In this document: piece after piece, positions 39,613-49,564 of the stretch
Numbering within the stretch: position 1 is the stretch's first letter
Layout of the letters: each line of letters begins with the position of its first letter
From: Pseudomonas sp. NFACC02
GTDB lineage: Bacteria; Pseudomonadota; Gammaproteobacteria; Pseudomonadales; Pseudomonadaceae
NCBI RefSeq assembly: GCF_900110765.1
Contig: NZ_FOEO01000010.1
Location: 62,001 to 126,000 of the forward strand
Reading direction: 5' to 3'
DNA: 64,000 nt
Position numbers and translations under genes: made by a program
Notes under the pieces: generated by a model
What the model saw: the letters and a program-made list of their open reading frames with translations, nothing else
Told to the model about the DNA's origin: nothing
Database searches by the model: none

Positions 39613-41937
39613 ATGGACAGTATCAACAGCCGCATCGCCGAGGAACTCGGTGTCCGCCCGCAACAGGTCGAAGCGGCCGTCGCGTTACTGGATGAAGGCT
39701 CAACGGTGCCCTTCATCGCTCGCTACCGTAAAGAAGTGACTGGCAGCCTCGATGACACGCAACTGCGTCATCTGGAAGAACGCCTGCGCTATCTGCGCGA
39801 GCTCGACGAGCGTCGCATCAGCATCCTTGCCAGCATCGAAGAGCAAGGCAAGCTGACCCCGGAACTGGCGCGGGACATCAAGCTCGCCGACACCAAGACT
39901 CGCCTCGAAGACTTGTACCTGCCCTATAAACAGAAGCGTCGCACCAAGGGCCAGATCGCGCTGGAAGCGGGTCTGGGCGAACTGGCGGACGGCCTGTTCA
40001 ACGATCCGACGCTGGCCCCCGAAACCGAAGCTGCACGGTTCGTCGACGCTGAAAAAGGCTTCGCCGACGTCAAGGCCGTGCTCGAAGGCGCGAAGTACAT
40101 TCTCATGGAGCGCTTCGCCGAAGACGCCACGCTGCTGGAAAAACTGCGCAGCTTCCTCAAGCAGGAAGCCGTGATCAGCGCGCGCGTGGTGGCCGGCAAG
40201 GAAGAAGAAGGCGCCAAGTTCCGCGACTATTTCGAACATGACGAACCCCTGAAAAGCATGCCGTCGCACCGCGCGCTGGCCATCTTCCGCGGTCGCAACG
40301 AAGGCATTCTGAGTTCGGCGCTGAAAGTCGGTGAGGAACTGCCCGGCACGCTGCACCCGTGCGAAATGATGATCAGCGAGCGTTTTGGTCTGCAGAACCA
40401 GAATCGCCCGGCCGACAAATGGCTGGCGGAAGTCGTGCGCTGGACCTGGAAGGTCAAGCTGTATTCGCACCTGGAAACCGATCTGCTGGGCGAACTTCGC
40501 GATGGCGCAGAAACTGAAGCGATCAACGTGTTCGCCCACAACCTGCACGACCTGCTGCTCGCCGCCCCCGCCGGCCCACGCGCAACTCTGGGCCTGGACC
40601 CCGGTCTGCGTACCGGCTGTAAGGTCGCGGTGGTCGATGCCACCGGCAAGCTGCTGGATTACGCCACGGTTTACCCGCACGTACCCAAGAACCAATGGGA
40701 CCAGACCATTGCAGTGCTCGCCGCGCTGTGCGCCAAGCACTCGGTTGACCTGATCGCGATCGGCAACGGCACTGCCAGCCGCGAGACAGACAAGCTTGCC
40801 GCCGACCTGATCAAAAAATACCCGGGCTTGAAAATGACCAAGGTCATGGTGTCCGAAGCCGGGGCGTCGGTGTATTCCGCGTCGGAACTCGCGGCCAAGG
40901 AGTTCCCGGACCTGGACGTGTCGATCCGTGGCGCTGTGTCTATCGCTCGCCGCCTTCAGGATCCGCTGGCGGAACTGGTGAAGATCGACCCGAAATCCAT
41001 CGGTGTCGGCCAATACCAGCACGACGTTTCTCAGCTCAAGCTGGCGCGTGGCCTGGACGCCGTGGTCGAGGACTGCGTGAACGCCGTGGGCGTCGACGTG
41101 AACACGGCATCGGTCGCGCTGCTGGCACGCATTTCGGGCCTGAACACCACGCTGGCGCAGAATATCGTCACGCACCGTGATGAAAATGGCGCCTTCAAGA
41201 CCCGCGCCGCCCTAAAAAAAGTCGCGCGCCTGGGTGAGAAAACCTTCGAACAGGCCGCAGGCTTCCTGCGCGTCATGAACGGCGACAACCCGCTGGACTC
41301 GTCCGCCGTTCACCCTGAGGCGTATCCGCTGGTGCAGCGTATTGCAGCCGAAACCGACCGCGACATCCGTTCGCTGATCGGCGATGCCAGCTTCCTCAAA
41401 CGCCTGGATCCGAAGAAATTTACGGATGAGACCTTCGGTCTGCCAACCGTGACCGACATTCTTCAGGAACTGGAAAAGCCGGGCCGCGACCCGCGTCCCG
41501 AATTCAAGACGGCTGAATTCCAGGACGGCGTTGAAGACTTGAAGGACCTACAGCCGGGCATGATCCTGGAAGGCGTGGTCACCAACGTCACCAATTTCGG
41601 CGCGTTCGTGGATATTGGCGTACATCAGGACGGGTTGGTGCATATCTCCGCCCTTTCGGAGAAATTCATCAAAGACCCGCGCGAAGCGGTGAAGGCCGGT
41701 GACGTGGTCAAGGTCAAGGTCATGGAAGTCGACATCCCGCGCAAACGCGTCGGCCTGTCGATGCGTATGAGCGACACGCCCGGCGAGAAGGTCGATGGTG
41801 CCCGTGGTGCTCGTCCTGGCGCGGCACCGCGTCAGCAACAGAACAGCGCACCCCGCAAAGAAACCGCAACAGCCGCCCCGGCCAACAACGCCATGGCATC
41901 GTTGTTCGCCAACGCCAAGCAACTGAAGAAACGCTGA
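39613..41937 (+). CDS. tex: Transcription accessory protein Tex
   Basis: 774 residues from ATG 39613. Domain order: N-terminal helix-turn-helix region ([20 protein letters not shown]), YqgF/RNase-H-like core ([20 protein letters not shown]), helix-hairpin-helix repeats ([20 protein letters not shown]), and a C-terminal S1 RNA-binding domain ([20 protein letters not shown]). Tex binds nucleic acids and affects transcription and survival in several bacteria. The tail is Arg/Ala/Gln-rich and disordered. Its stop overlaps the next start (TGATG). Confidence 0.96.
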   Translation: MDSINSRIAEELGVRPQQVEAAVALLDEGSTVPFIARYRKEVTGSLDDTQLRHLEERLRYLRELDERRISILASIEEQGKLTPELARDIKLADTKTRLEDLYLPYKQKRRTKGQIALEAGLGELADGLFNDPTLAPETEAARFVDAEKGFADVKAVLEGAKYILMERFAEDATLLEKLRSFLKQEAVISARVVAGKEEEGAKFRDYFEHDEPLKSMPSHRALAIFRGRNEGILSSALKVGEELPGTLHPCEMMISERFGLQNQNRPADKWLAEVVRWTWKVKLYSHLETDLLGELRDGAETEAINVFAHNLHDLLLAAPAGPRATLGLDPGLRTGCKVAVVDATGKLLDYATVYPHVPKNQWDQTIAVLAALCAKHSVDLIAIGNGTASRETDKLAADLIKKYPGLKMTKVMVSEAGASVYSASELAAKEFPDLDVSIRGAVSIARRLQDPLAELVKIDPKSIGVGQYQHDVSQLKLARGLDAVVEDCVNAVGVDVNTASVALLARISGLNTTLAQNIVTHRDENGAFKTRAALKKVARLGEKTFEQAAGFLRVMNGDNPLDSSAVHPEAYPLVQRIAAETDRDIRSLIGDASFLKRLDPKKFTDETFGLPTVTDILQELEKPGRDPRPEFKTAEFQDGVEDLKDLQPGMILEGVVTNVTNFGAFVDIGVHQDGLVHISALSEKFIKDPREAVKAGDVVKVKVMEVDIPRKRVGLSMRMSDTPGEKVDGARGARPGAAPRQQQNSAPRKETATAAPANNAMASLFANAKQLKKR

Positions 41938-42320
41938 TGGATATCCCTGAAGGCCTGACCGAGAGCGCTTACTTCAAGACGCTGGGCTGCAAACTGGTGA
42001 GGCTGGGCGACGGCGTTGCCGAAGTCACGCTGGCCCTGGAGCCTCACCTGCGCAATCGCGGCAATGTCATGCACGGTGGTGCATTGTTCAGTCTCGTCGA
42101 CATCACCATGGGGCTGGCCTGTTCCAGCTCCCATGGCTTTGACAAGCAAAGCGTGACCGTGGAATGCAAGATCAACTACGTGCGCGGCGTTGCGGAGGGT
42201 GAAGTCACCTGCATCGGCACCGTGTTGCACGCGGGCCGGCGCACGCTGGTCGTCGAGGCTGAAGTGCGCCAGGACGACAAGCTCGTCGCGAAAGCGCAAG
42301 GCACGTTCGCGATCGTCTAG
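41937..42320 (+). CDS. PaaI-family hotdog thioesterase
   Basis: 127 residues. GNVMHGGALFSLVDITMGLA is the PaaI/YdiI motif with His-Gly-Gly and a catalytic Asp; KINYVRGVAEGEVTCIG completes the fold. It is likely to hydrolyse an aryl- or acyl-CoA thioester. It shares 1 nt with the tex stop, so translation is coupled. The link with Tex is conserved in Pseudomonas but unexplained. Confidence 0.88.
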   Translation: MDIPEGLTESAYFKTLGCKLVRLGDGVAEVTLALEPHLRNRGNVMHGGALFSLVDITMGLACSSSHGFDKQSVTVECKINYVRGVAEGEVTCIGTVLHAGRRTLVVEAEVRQDDKLVAKAQGTFAIV

Positions 42321-42531
42321 CTGTCAGATAGCGATATGAGTTAATTTCGGCACTGTGTATCAGTGTCGAAATTCCGTGACGGCATGTACACGACAGCCGT
42401 TCGGGAATGATCAGCGACAGGCATCGGCGTTCGGGCCAAAGACGAGGCGAAAACGCCAGTTCCTTTCTTCACCCTTGTAGACCGCCATATCGCCCCAATA
42501 TAGGGCCGACTGACGCGTGAAGGAATCCAAC

Positions 42532-44118
42532 TTGAGCAAACTTCTCAACCGCCGCCTGGCTTTGCTTGGCGAGCACTCTCACCTCTCCCTTCTGGAGAAG
42601 TGCCTGCACGGTATCGAGCGTGAATGCCTGCGCGTTACTGGCGAGGGTCGTCTGGCCCAGACTCCGCACCCGGAAGCGCTGGGCTCCGCGCTGACCAACG
42701 AACAGATCACCACCGACTACTCCGAGTCGCTGCTGGAGTTCATCACGCCAGCGCTGACCAATCCGGCCGAAACGCTGGAGAGTCTGGAAAAGATCCATCG
42801 GTTCGCCTACAGCAAGCTGGGAAGCGAGTACATCTGGAGCCCTTCGATGCCGTGCCCGCTGCCGGCCGAAGAAGACATTCCGATCGCGTATTACGGCACC
42901 TCGAACATCGGCAAACTCAAGTATGTCTATCGCCAGGGCCTCGCCTTGCGCTACGGCAAGACAATGCAATGCATTGCCGGAATTCATTACAACTTCTCGC
43001 TCCCCGAAGCCATCTGGCCGGTGCTCAAGCAGACCGAAGGCTTCGAAGGCAGCGACCGCGATTTCCAGTCCGAAAGCTACATCGGCCTGATCCGCAACTT
43101 CCGTCGTTACAGCTGGCTGCTGATGTACCTGTTCGGCGCATCGCCGGCACTGGACGCCAGCTTCCTGCGCGGCCGCTCTCACCGGCTGGAGCAGTTCGAC
43201 GCCGACACGCTGTATCTGCCGTACGCCACCAGCCTGCGTATGAGCGATCTGGGTTATCAGAGCAACGCCCAGGCGGATCTGACGCCGTGCTACAACGATT
43301 TGCTGACCTACACCGACAGCCTGCGCAAAGCCGTGGCAACGCCTTATGCGCCGTACGTCGAAATCGGCACGCACAAAGATGGCGAGTGGATTCAGCTCAA
43401 CACCAATGTGCTGCAGATCGAGAACGAGTACTACTCGACGATTCGTCCGAAGCGCGTCACCTATTCCGGCGAGCGCCCGATTCAGGCGTTGATGGCCCGT
43501 GGCGTGCAGTACGTAGAAGTGCGCTGCCTGGACATCAACCCGTTCCTGCCGGTCGGTATCGACCTGCAGCAATCGCGCTTCATCGACGCTTTCATTCTGT
43601 TCTGCGCCCTGCAGGACAGCCCTCAACTGGCCGATTGCGAATGCAGCAACGCCAGCAGCAACTTCCTCACGGTGGTGAAAGAAGGCCGTCGTCCAGGCCT
43701 GCAATTGAGCCGGAATACGGAAACCGTTGACCTGAAGAAATGGGCCCACGAGTTGCTGGACCAGATCGAGCCGATCAGCAAACTGCTGGACCAGAGCCAA
43801 GGCATCGAGGAGCACGTGAAGTCACTGGATGTGCAACGCGCCAAAGTCGCGGATTCGTCTCTGACGCCGTCGGCGCAAGTGCTGGCTGCCATGACCGAGC
43901 ATAAAGAAGGCTTCACTGCGTTTTCCCTGCGTCAGTCGCTCGCACATGCTGAATACTTCCGCAGCCGGCCGTTGAGCGTCGAGGACCAGGCGGACTTTGA
44001 AACCAAAGCCCGCGATTCGCTGGCGCAGCAATCCGAAATGGAACAGACCGAAGAGCCTGTGGATTTCGACACGTTTGTCGGTGCGTATCAGGCGAGCATT
44101 CTGGCGATCAGTAACTGA
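42532..44118 (+). CDS. gshA: Glutamate-cysteine ligase
   Basis: First step of glutathione synthesis: ATP-dependent ligation of glutamate and cysteine. 528 residues from TTG 42532 ([20 protein letters not shown]). TTG is preferred over GTG 42517 because AAGGA lies at the right distance before it and the resulting length fits the family. [34 protein letters not shown] and [19 protein letters not shown] are family motifs. Usually feedback-inhibited by glutathione. A REP hairpin follows. Confidence 0.95.
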   Translation: MSKLLNRRLALLGEHSHLSLLEKCLHGIERECLRVTGEGRLAQTPHPEALGSALTNEQITTDYSESLLEFITPALTNPAETLESLEKIHRFAYSKLGSEYIWSPSMPCPLPAEEDIPIAYYGTSNIGKLKYVYRQGLALRYGKTMQCIAGIHYNFSLPEAIWPVLKQTEGFEGSDRDFQSESYIGLIRNFRRYSWLLMYLFGASPALDASFLRGRSHRLEQFDADTLYLPYATSLRMSDLGYQSNAQADLTPCYNDLLTYTDSLRKAVATPYAPYVEIGTHKDGEWIQLNTNVLQIENEYYSTIRPKRVTYSGERPIQALMARGVQYVEVRCLDINPFLPVGIDLQQSRFIDAFILFCALQDSPQLADCECSNASSNFLTVVKEGRRPGLQLSRNTETVDLKKWAHELLDQIEPISKLLDQSQGIEEHVKSLDVQRAKVADSSLTPSAQVLAAMTEHKEGFTAFSLRQSLAHAEYFRSRPLSVEDQADFETKARDSLAQQSEMEQTEEPVDFDTFVGAYQASILAISN

Positions 44119-44136
44119 CGCGACGGAGATAAACAC

Positions 44137-44174
44137 TGTGGGAGGGAGCTTCGCGAGCAAGCTCGCTCCCACAG
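44137..44174. repeat. REP palindrome after gshA
   Basis: TGTGGGAGGGAGCTTCGCGA followed by GCAAGCTCGCTCCCACA, a single folded REP of 38 bp between convergent gshA and argA. It could double as a 3'-end stabiliser. Confidence 0.8.
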
Positions 44175-44222
44175 ACATTCCCATCAGGACTCAGGCCTCG
44201 TTTCACACCCGACGCACGTCGG

Positions 44223-45521
44223 TTAAATCGCCTTCTCGAAAATCTTCGAATTGCGCTGATAGTTGTACAGCGAGGCCCGGGCGCTCGGCAGGCGGTCTAC
44301 GCTGCTTGGCTCGAAACCACGCTCGCGGAACCAATGGGCCGTGCGGGTGGTGAGCACGAACAAGGTTTTCAAACCCTGTGCCCGCGCCCTTTCTTCGATA
44401 CGTTCAAGCAATTCATCCCCACGTCCACCGTGGCGGTATTCCGGGTTGACGGCCAGACACGCCAGCTCGCCCGCTTCGGAATCAGCGATCGGATACAACG
44501 CGGCGCACGCGATGATCAGCCCCTCACGCTCGACCACGCTGAACTGTTCGATCTCACGCTCCAGCACCTCGCGAGAGCGGCGCACCAGAATGCCTTGCTC
44601 TTCCAGCGGCGTGATCAGGTCGATCAATCCCCCGACGTCACCAATCGAAGCCTCGCGAACCAGTTCGAACTGTTCCTGGGCGACCAGCGTGCCGCCGCCT
44701 GCGCGGGTGAACAGCTCCGACAGCAAGGCGCCGTCTTCGGCATAACTCACGATATGACTGCGCGCCACGCCGCCACGGCAGGCCTGTGCGGCGGCGTCCA
44801 GCAGTTCAGCCTGATAGTTGTTGCCCAGACGCTGAAGGTGCGCCGGAACCTGCTGCGGACGCAGTTCGCGCACCAGACGGCCTTGTTCGTCGAGCAAGCC
44901 TGACTCCGCGCCGAACAGCAGCAGTTTCTCCGCGCCAAGGTCGATGGCCGCACGAGTGGCAACGTCTTCGCATGCAAGGTTGAAGATTTCCCCTGTCGGC
45001 GAATAACCGAGCGGCGACAGCAGAACGATGGAGCGCTCGTCGAGCAGGCGATTGATACCTTTACGGTCGATCCGACGCACCTCGCCGGTGTGCTGATAGT
45101 CCACGCCCTCCAGCACGCCAATCGGGCGCGCGGTCACGAAATTGCCGCCGGTCACACGCAACCGCGAACCCTGCATCGGGGACGCCGCCATGTCCATCGA
45201 CAGACGTGCCTCGATGGCGATACGCAGCGCGCCGACCGCATCGATCACACACTCCAGCGTCGCCGCATCGGTCACACGCATGTCGCGATGAAAATGGGGC
45301 GTCAGGCCGCGCGCTTCGAGGCGACTTTCGATTTGTGGACGGGAACCGTGGACCAGCACCAGGCGAACGCCGAGGCTGTGCAGCAGCACCAGGTCATGAA
45401 CGATGTTGCCGAAATTCGGGTGTTCAACGCCGTCGCCCGGAAGCATGACGATGAAGGTGCAATCCCGGTGGGCATTGATATAGGGAGACGCGTGGCGGAG
45501 CCAATTGACGTAATCGGGCAT
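44223..45521 (-). CDS. argA: N-acetylglutamate synthase
   Basis: 432 residues from ATG 45521 (MPDYVNWLRHASPYINAHRD), the normal length in Pseudomonas; the frame upstream is unsupported. N-terminal amino-acid-kinase-like domain (LVLVHGSRPQIESRLEARG, arginine-sensing) and C-terminal GNAT acetyltransferase domain (LACLAVNPEYRHGGRGDELL, FVLTTRTAHWFRERGFEP). It acetylates glutamate with acetyl-CoA and is inhibited by arginine. argE lies just upstream on the same strand. Confidence 0.96.
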   Translation of the reverse strand: MPDYVNWLRHASPYINAHRDCTFIVMLPGDGVEHPNFGNIVHDLVLLHSLGVRLVLVHGSRPQIESRLEARGLTPHFHRDMRVTDAATLECVIDAVGALRIAIEARLSMDMAASPMQGSRLRVTGGNFVTARPIGVLEGVDYQHTGEVRRIDRKGINRLLDERSIVLLSPLGYSPTGEIFNLACEDVATRAAIDLGAEKLLLFGAESGLLDEQGRLVRELRPQQVPAHLQRLGNNYQAELLDAAAQACRGGVARSHIVSYAEDGALLSELFTRAGGGTLVAQEQFELVREASIGDVGGLIDLITPLEEQGILVRRSREVLEREIEQFSVVEREGLIIACAALYPIADSEAGELACLAVNPEYRHGGRGDELLERIEERARAQGLKTLFVLTTRTAHWFRERGFEPSSVDRLPSARASLYNYQRNSKIFEKAI

Positions 45522-45635
45522 ATCCGAAAGAGCCTGTAAAAAATGGACGAAGGGTGAAAGCACTCACAACGGCATGAGCTTTATCGTCGGAACAGGCATC
45601 GCAACACGCGGACTCTCCTCTGGGCTGAAACCTGC

Positions 45636-46784
45636 TCACACAGGAGTCAGGCAGTAATGTTCAATCAACGAACGCAATAGACGCACGGTAGGCTGCAAAC
45701 GTGACATTTCGAGATATTCGCCCGGCTGGTGAGCACAGGCGATATCACCGGGGCCCAACACGATCGTTTCGCAACCAAGGCGCTGAAGATAAGGTGCTTC
45801 GGTTCCAAATGCCACTGCTTCGGCCGTATGACCTGTCAGACGTTCAGCAACGCGAACCAGTTCCGCATCGGCACTCTGCTCGAATGGCGCGACTTCCGAG
45901 AACAGTGGCGCGTAATCGATCTTCACCTGGTGCAGTTCGGCCAGCGGTTGCAGCTTCTGCCGGATCGCTGCACGGAGCATTTCCGGGTCCATGCCTGGCA
46001 GCGGACGCAGGTCAAATTCCAGCGAACACTGCCCGCAGATCCGGTTGGGGTTATCGCCCCCGTGAATGCAACCGAAGTTCATGGTCGGCGCCGGGACGCT
46101 GAATTGCGGATTCCGGTATTTCTCCTGCCATTGCTGACGCAGCCCCTTGAGCGCACCCATCGCGTCGTACATCGCCTCCAGGGCGCTGTGTCCCAGGCTC
46201 GGATCCGACGAATGGCCGCTTCGACCCAGAATCTCGATGCGCTCCATCATCACGCCTTTGTGCAGGCGAATGGGCTTGAGGCCCGTGGGTTCGCCAATCA
46301 CTGCCGCGCGTCCCAACGGCGCACCCGCTGCGGCCAGCGCCTTGGCACCGGACATGGAGCTTTCCTCATCGCAGGTCGCCAGAATGATCAGCGGCTGCTT
46401 GAACGGCTTGTCCAGCAAAGGCTGCAGTGCCTCAATGGCCAGCGCGAAAAAACCTTTCATGTCGCAGCTGCCCAGCCCGACCCAGTTACCGTCGACTTCG
46501 GTCAGCTTCAGCGGATCGGTCTTCCACAACGCGTCGTCGTAGGGAACGGTGTCACTATGGCCAGACAACACCAGACCGCCAGGGCCTGTGCCATAAGTTG
46601 CCACCAGATTGAATTTGCCGGGGCTGACGTGCTGGATATCGCAGGCAAATCCCAGATCACCGAGCCAACCGGCGAGCAGATCGATGACCGCGCGGTTGGA
46701 CTGGTCCAGCAAGGGCTGAGTACAACTCACCGAAGGCGCGGCGATCAGGGCCGCAAACTGGTCTTTCATGGACGGCAACGGCAT
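45636..46784 (-). CDS. argE: Acetylornithine deacetylase
   Basis: 382-residue M20-family metallopeptidase releasing ornithine from N-acetylornithine. Metal-site motifs: LVLSGHSDTVPYDD, GSCDMKGFFAL and ATCDEESSMSGAKAL; GRSGHSSDPSLGHSALEAM and a C-terminal LGPGDIACAHQPGEYLEM follow. CAGGAG precedes ATG 46784. It is 114 bp upstream of argA, likely the same transcript. In pseudomonads ArgJ usually recycles the acetyl group, so ArgE may be auxiliary. Confidence 0.93.
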   Translation of the reverse strand: MPLPSMKDQFAALIAAPSVSCTQPLLDQSNRAVIDLLAGWLGDLGFACDIQHVSPGKFNLVATYGTGPGGLVLSGHSDTVPYDDALWKTDPLKLTEVDGNWVGLGSCDMKGFFALAIEALQPLLDKPFKQPLIILATCDEESSMSGAKALAAAGAPLGRAAVIGEPTGLKPIRLHKGVMMERIEILGRSGHSSDPSLGHSALEAMYDAMGALKGLRQQWQEKYRNPQFSVPAPTMNFGCIHGGDNPNRICGQCSLEFDLRPLPGMDPEMLRAAIRQKLQPLAELHQVKIDYAPLFSEVAPFEQSADAELVRVAERLTGHTAEAVAFGTEAPYLQRLGCETIVLGPGDIACAHQPGEYLEMSRLQPTVRLLRSLIEHYCLTPV

Positions 46785-46950
46785 GGACGACTCCTGAAAT
46801 GCAGTGCGACTTGACGGTCATCATAGGGTGATTGGACAGCGGGAATAAACCGTCACGGGTGATGTCCTGTACACTGCACGACCCACGCAGCTGTGTCGAT
46901 TCCGGCTGCGCCCCCTGTTTATCAGCGATAGAGCGCCTGGATTCCCGGCC

Positions 46951-48318
46951 ATGCAGAAAGAAACCGAAATCAAACTCCGCGTCAGCCGCGAAACCCTCAT
47001 TGCCCTGCGCGAGCACCCGTTGCTCAAAAAACGCAACAAAGGCGGCTGGCAACGTCTGGAGCTGTTCAATCAGTACTTCGACACGCCCGAGCGCGAACTC
47101 GCCCACGCCAAGGTCGCGCTGCGTCTGCGCCGTGATGGGGATGCGATCATCCAGACCCTCAAGACTCGCGGCCAGAGCGTCGCCGGCCTGTCCGAGCGTA
47201 ACGAATACAACTGGGATGTGCCCAAAGCCAAGCTGGACCTGAAGAAGCTCGACGGCGAATGCTGGCCTGAGCAACTGGCGAATCTGGACAAGAAAACCAT
47301 CAAGCCGCTGTTCACCACCGACTTCGTCCGTGAAAAGGCCGAGATTGCGTGGGGTCGCGGCAAGTCGAAGGTCGTGATCGAAGCAGCCCTGGATTTGGGC
47401 AATGTCATCGTCGGCAAGCAGAAGGAAGAAATCTGTGAGCTGGAGCTGGAACTGCGCGAAGGTGAACCGGCTGCCTTGTTGGAGCTGGCCGCCGAGCTGG
47501 CCGAGAAGTTGCCGTTGATGCCGTGTGATATCAGCAAGGCAGAACGCGGCTATCGCCTGTTCGACGCTGGCAGCTACTCGGTCAAGTTGCCGACGCCGGA
47601 GTTGCACGCTGAAACCTCCGTTGACGACGCCTACAGCGCGCTGGCCTGGTACCTGCTGGGCAGCAGTCAGCGTCTGGCCGAGCAGTACCGTTTCAACGGT
47701 CACTGGAGCCTGTTGCAGGAATGGGTCGAGGTGCTCGCCGAGCTGCGGGCACTGACCGGCAGTCTGGGCCAAGCTGCTCCGCGTGCCACCACCCACAATC
47801 TGCGCGCCGCGCTGGACGCCTTGCTGGAAGACTGGCGCACGCTGGTTCTGGCCGGTCAGGACGATGCTGACGTGCGCGCTGCTGCGCATGAGCAATTCAT
47901 TGAAGAGCTCGAAGATCCGCGCTGGGGCCTGTTCTCGCTCACCACGTCGCGCTGGTTGATGGAGCGCAGCTGGACCGCCGAGCGCAACAACCGTGGGAAT
48001 CGTCAGGGTAACGCGATGCTCAGCAGTTGGGTGCCGCGTTTCCTCGGTGACGAGGCAACCGCGCTTAACCTTGCGCGCTACCAGCAACAGCCAGAAGATC
48101 TGGCCGAGCAACTGCCGCGCATCGAGCGAATTCAGGTCTGGCTGCATTACGCGCGTCACACGCTGGAACTGCCGGAGCTGGATCGTTTGTACGGCGAGAT
48201 GAACAAGCTCGAGCAACTGGCGCATCTGGACATCAGCGATGAGATCCTCGAAGCCCGTGTCCAGCAGACCATTACCGTGCTGCAAAGCCGGGCGTGGAAG
48301 ACGTTGTTGAAGCTTTAA
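46951..48318 (+). CDS. CYTH-CHAD domain inorganic triphosphatase-like protein
   Basis: 455 residues. The N-terminal CYTH domain starts with the ExExK signature (QKETEIKLRV), with LFNQYFDTPERELAHAKVAL and basic strands for triphosphate. The C-terminal ~230 residues are a CHAD helical domain (HNLRAALDALLEDWRTLVL), rich in His/Arg for polyphosphate binding. E. coli YgiF, of the same layout, cleaves inorganic triphosphate. Divergent from argE. A REP pair follows. Confidence 0.9.
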   Translation: MQKETEIKLRVSRETLIALREHPLLKKRNKGGWQRLELFNQYFDTPERELAHAKVALRLRRDGDAIIQTLKTRGQSVAGLSERNEYNWDVPKAKLDLKKLDGECWPEQLANLDKKTIKPLFTTDFVREKAEIAWGRGKSKVVIEAALDLGNVIVGKQKEEICELELELREGEPAALLELAAELAEKLPLMPCDISKAERGYRLFDAGSYSVKLPTPELHAETSVDDAYSALAWYLLGSSQRLAEQYRFNGHWSLLQEWVEVLAELRALTGSLGQAAPRATTHNLRAALDALLEDWRTLVLAGQDDADVRAAAHEQFIEELEDPRWGLFSLTTSRWLMERSWTAERNNRGNRQGNAMLSSWVPRFLGDEATALNLARYQQQPEDLAEQLPRIERIQVWLHYARHTLELPELDRLYGEMNKLEQLAHLDISDEILEARVQQTITVLQSRAWKTLLKL

Positions 48319-48336
48319 GCTCGACGCAGCACACAT

Positions 48337-48425
48337 TGTAGGAGCGCGCTTGCCCGCGAATGCGGTGGATCAGTCACAGAGATGGCGGCTGACACCCCTC
48401 AATCGCGGGCAAGCGCGCTCCTACA
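48337..48425. repeat. REP inverted pair (23-bp arms) after the CYTH-CHAD gene
   Basis: TGTAGGAGCGCGCTTGCCCG... (48337-48359) and its exact complement (48403-48425), 43 bp apart, between convergent genes. Confidence 0.9.
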
Positions 48426-48472
48426 TGGGATAACGTCCTGCTTCAGCCTCATGGAAAAGATCCGGGCAACGA

Positions 48473-48943
48473 TCACTTCACGATCGGCAAACTCGTCGTC
48501 GATTTGATCTCCGACAGCGCAACGGTCGAGTTCACTTCCTGAATACCCGGCACCATCGAGAGCTTCTCGAAGAAAAACCGCTCATACGCTTCGATGTCGG
48601 GTGTCACGATGCGCAGCAAAAAGTCCACCGACCCCATCAGCACATAACATTCCAGTACCTCCGGAAACCCGCGAATGGCTTCGGTGAATTCCGTGAAGTT
48701 GGAACGGCCGTGCGCGTTGAGCTTCACCTCGGCAAAGATCTGGGTGTTCAGCCCGATCTTCTTTCGATCCAGCAAGGTCACCTGCCGCCGAATCACGCCT
48801 TCGTCCTTCAATCGCTGGATCCTGCGCCAGCACGGCGATTGGGACAGGCCGACCTCTTCAGCGATCTGCGCGCTCGACAGTGAGGCGTCTTCCTGAAGAA
48901 GCGTCAGTATTTTGCGGTCGTAGGCGTCGAGCTCGATTTGCAT
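48473..48943 (-). CDS. Lrp/AsnC-family transcriptional regulator
   Basis: 156 residues. N-terminal helix-turn-helix (LSSAQIAEEVGLSQSPCWRR), then the RAM/ACT effector domain (VLECYVLMGSVDFLLRIVTP). Such regulators sense amino acids as octamers. It is divergent from the small ACT-like gene at 49106 with a 162-bp AT-rich gap, a likely operator region. The target is unknown. Confidence 0.9.
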   Translation of the reverse strand: MQIELDAYDRKILTLLQEDASLSSAQIAEEVGLSQSPCWRRIQRLKDEGVIRRQVTLLDRKKIGLNTQIFAEVKLNAHGRSNFTEFTEAIRGFPEVLECYVLMGSVDFLLRIVTPDIEAYERFFFEKLSMVPGIQEVNSTVALSEIKSTTSLPIVK

Positions 48944-49105
48944 AATCTATTTATCCAACCTCAAAAGCTCACATTAACAAGTCTAAACAGGCGCGAAAAG
49001 GACGATTTTAGACCAGAAGTTTCTCTTTCAGCATGTAAAACTTTCTCACACTCACACAGCTCATCGCGGTCCCGTTGACCGACGACGAAAACAGGAGAGT
49101 TCAGC

Positions 49106-49453
49106 ATGCCGCACCTCGAATCAGTTCCCTGCGCTCCGCTTCGCCACGATGCCTGGTCTGTCAACAACGCCCACTGTCGGTCGCGTTTCCAGATCCTTGC
49201 CGAAGCCGAGCCTGATCTGATTTGTCGCGTGTTGAACCTGTTTGCCATGCAATATCTGATTCCTCAGCAGGTCAGCGTGCTACAGAAGGACGGCATGCTA
49301 ATGATCGAGGCTGAAGTGGACGGCATGACTTGGCATCGCGCCCAAGTGATTGGCGAAAAAATGCGCAATTTGATCAATATTTGTTCAGTGGAACTGGAAC
49401 CGATCGGCGATTTGCACGTCCTATCCGAGCCCGTCTCACTTGCTGTCGGTTGA
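49106..49453 (+). CDS. Small protein with ACT-like fold, unknown function
   Basis: 115 residues with AACAGGAG upstream of ATG 49106. Residues ~27-100 (FQILAEAEPDLICRVLNLFA ... VIGEKMRNLINICSVELEP) follow the beta-alpha-beta-beta-alpha-beta pattern of ACT domains, as in small regulatory subunits that sense amino acids. No enzyme domain. It pairs with the divergent Lrp-type gene, which may control it. Family assignment is by pattern only. Confidence 0.7.
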   Translation: MPHLESVPCAPLRHDAWSVNNAHCRSRFQILAEAEPDLICRVLNLFAMQYLIPQQVSVLQKDGMLMIEAEVDGMTWHRAQVIGEKMRNLINICSVELEPIGDLHVLSEPVSLAVG

Positions 49454-49564
49454 GTGGCCGAAAATATTGGCAACGCTTCACTACCTGCAGGTCGCAACAA
49501 CTGGCACGCTTGGGACTACTCTTGCTTACTCACGAAGTAAGTCGTCTCGTCCGAAGGAGCCCGC

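Noticed and set aside
49480-49540. Sigma54-type promoter before the orphan ATPase (TGGCAC near 49501)
   Set aside because: The downstream TTGC element is not at the required spacing.
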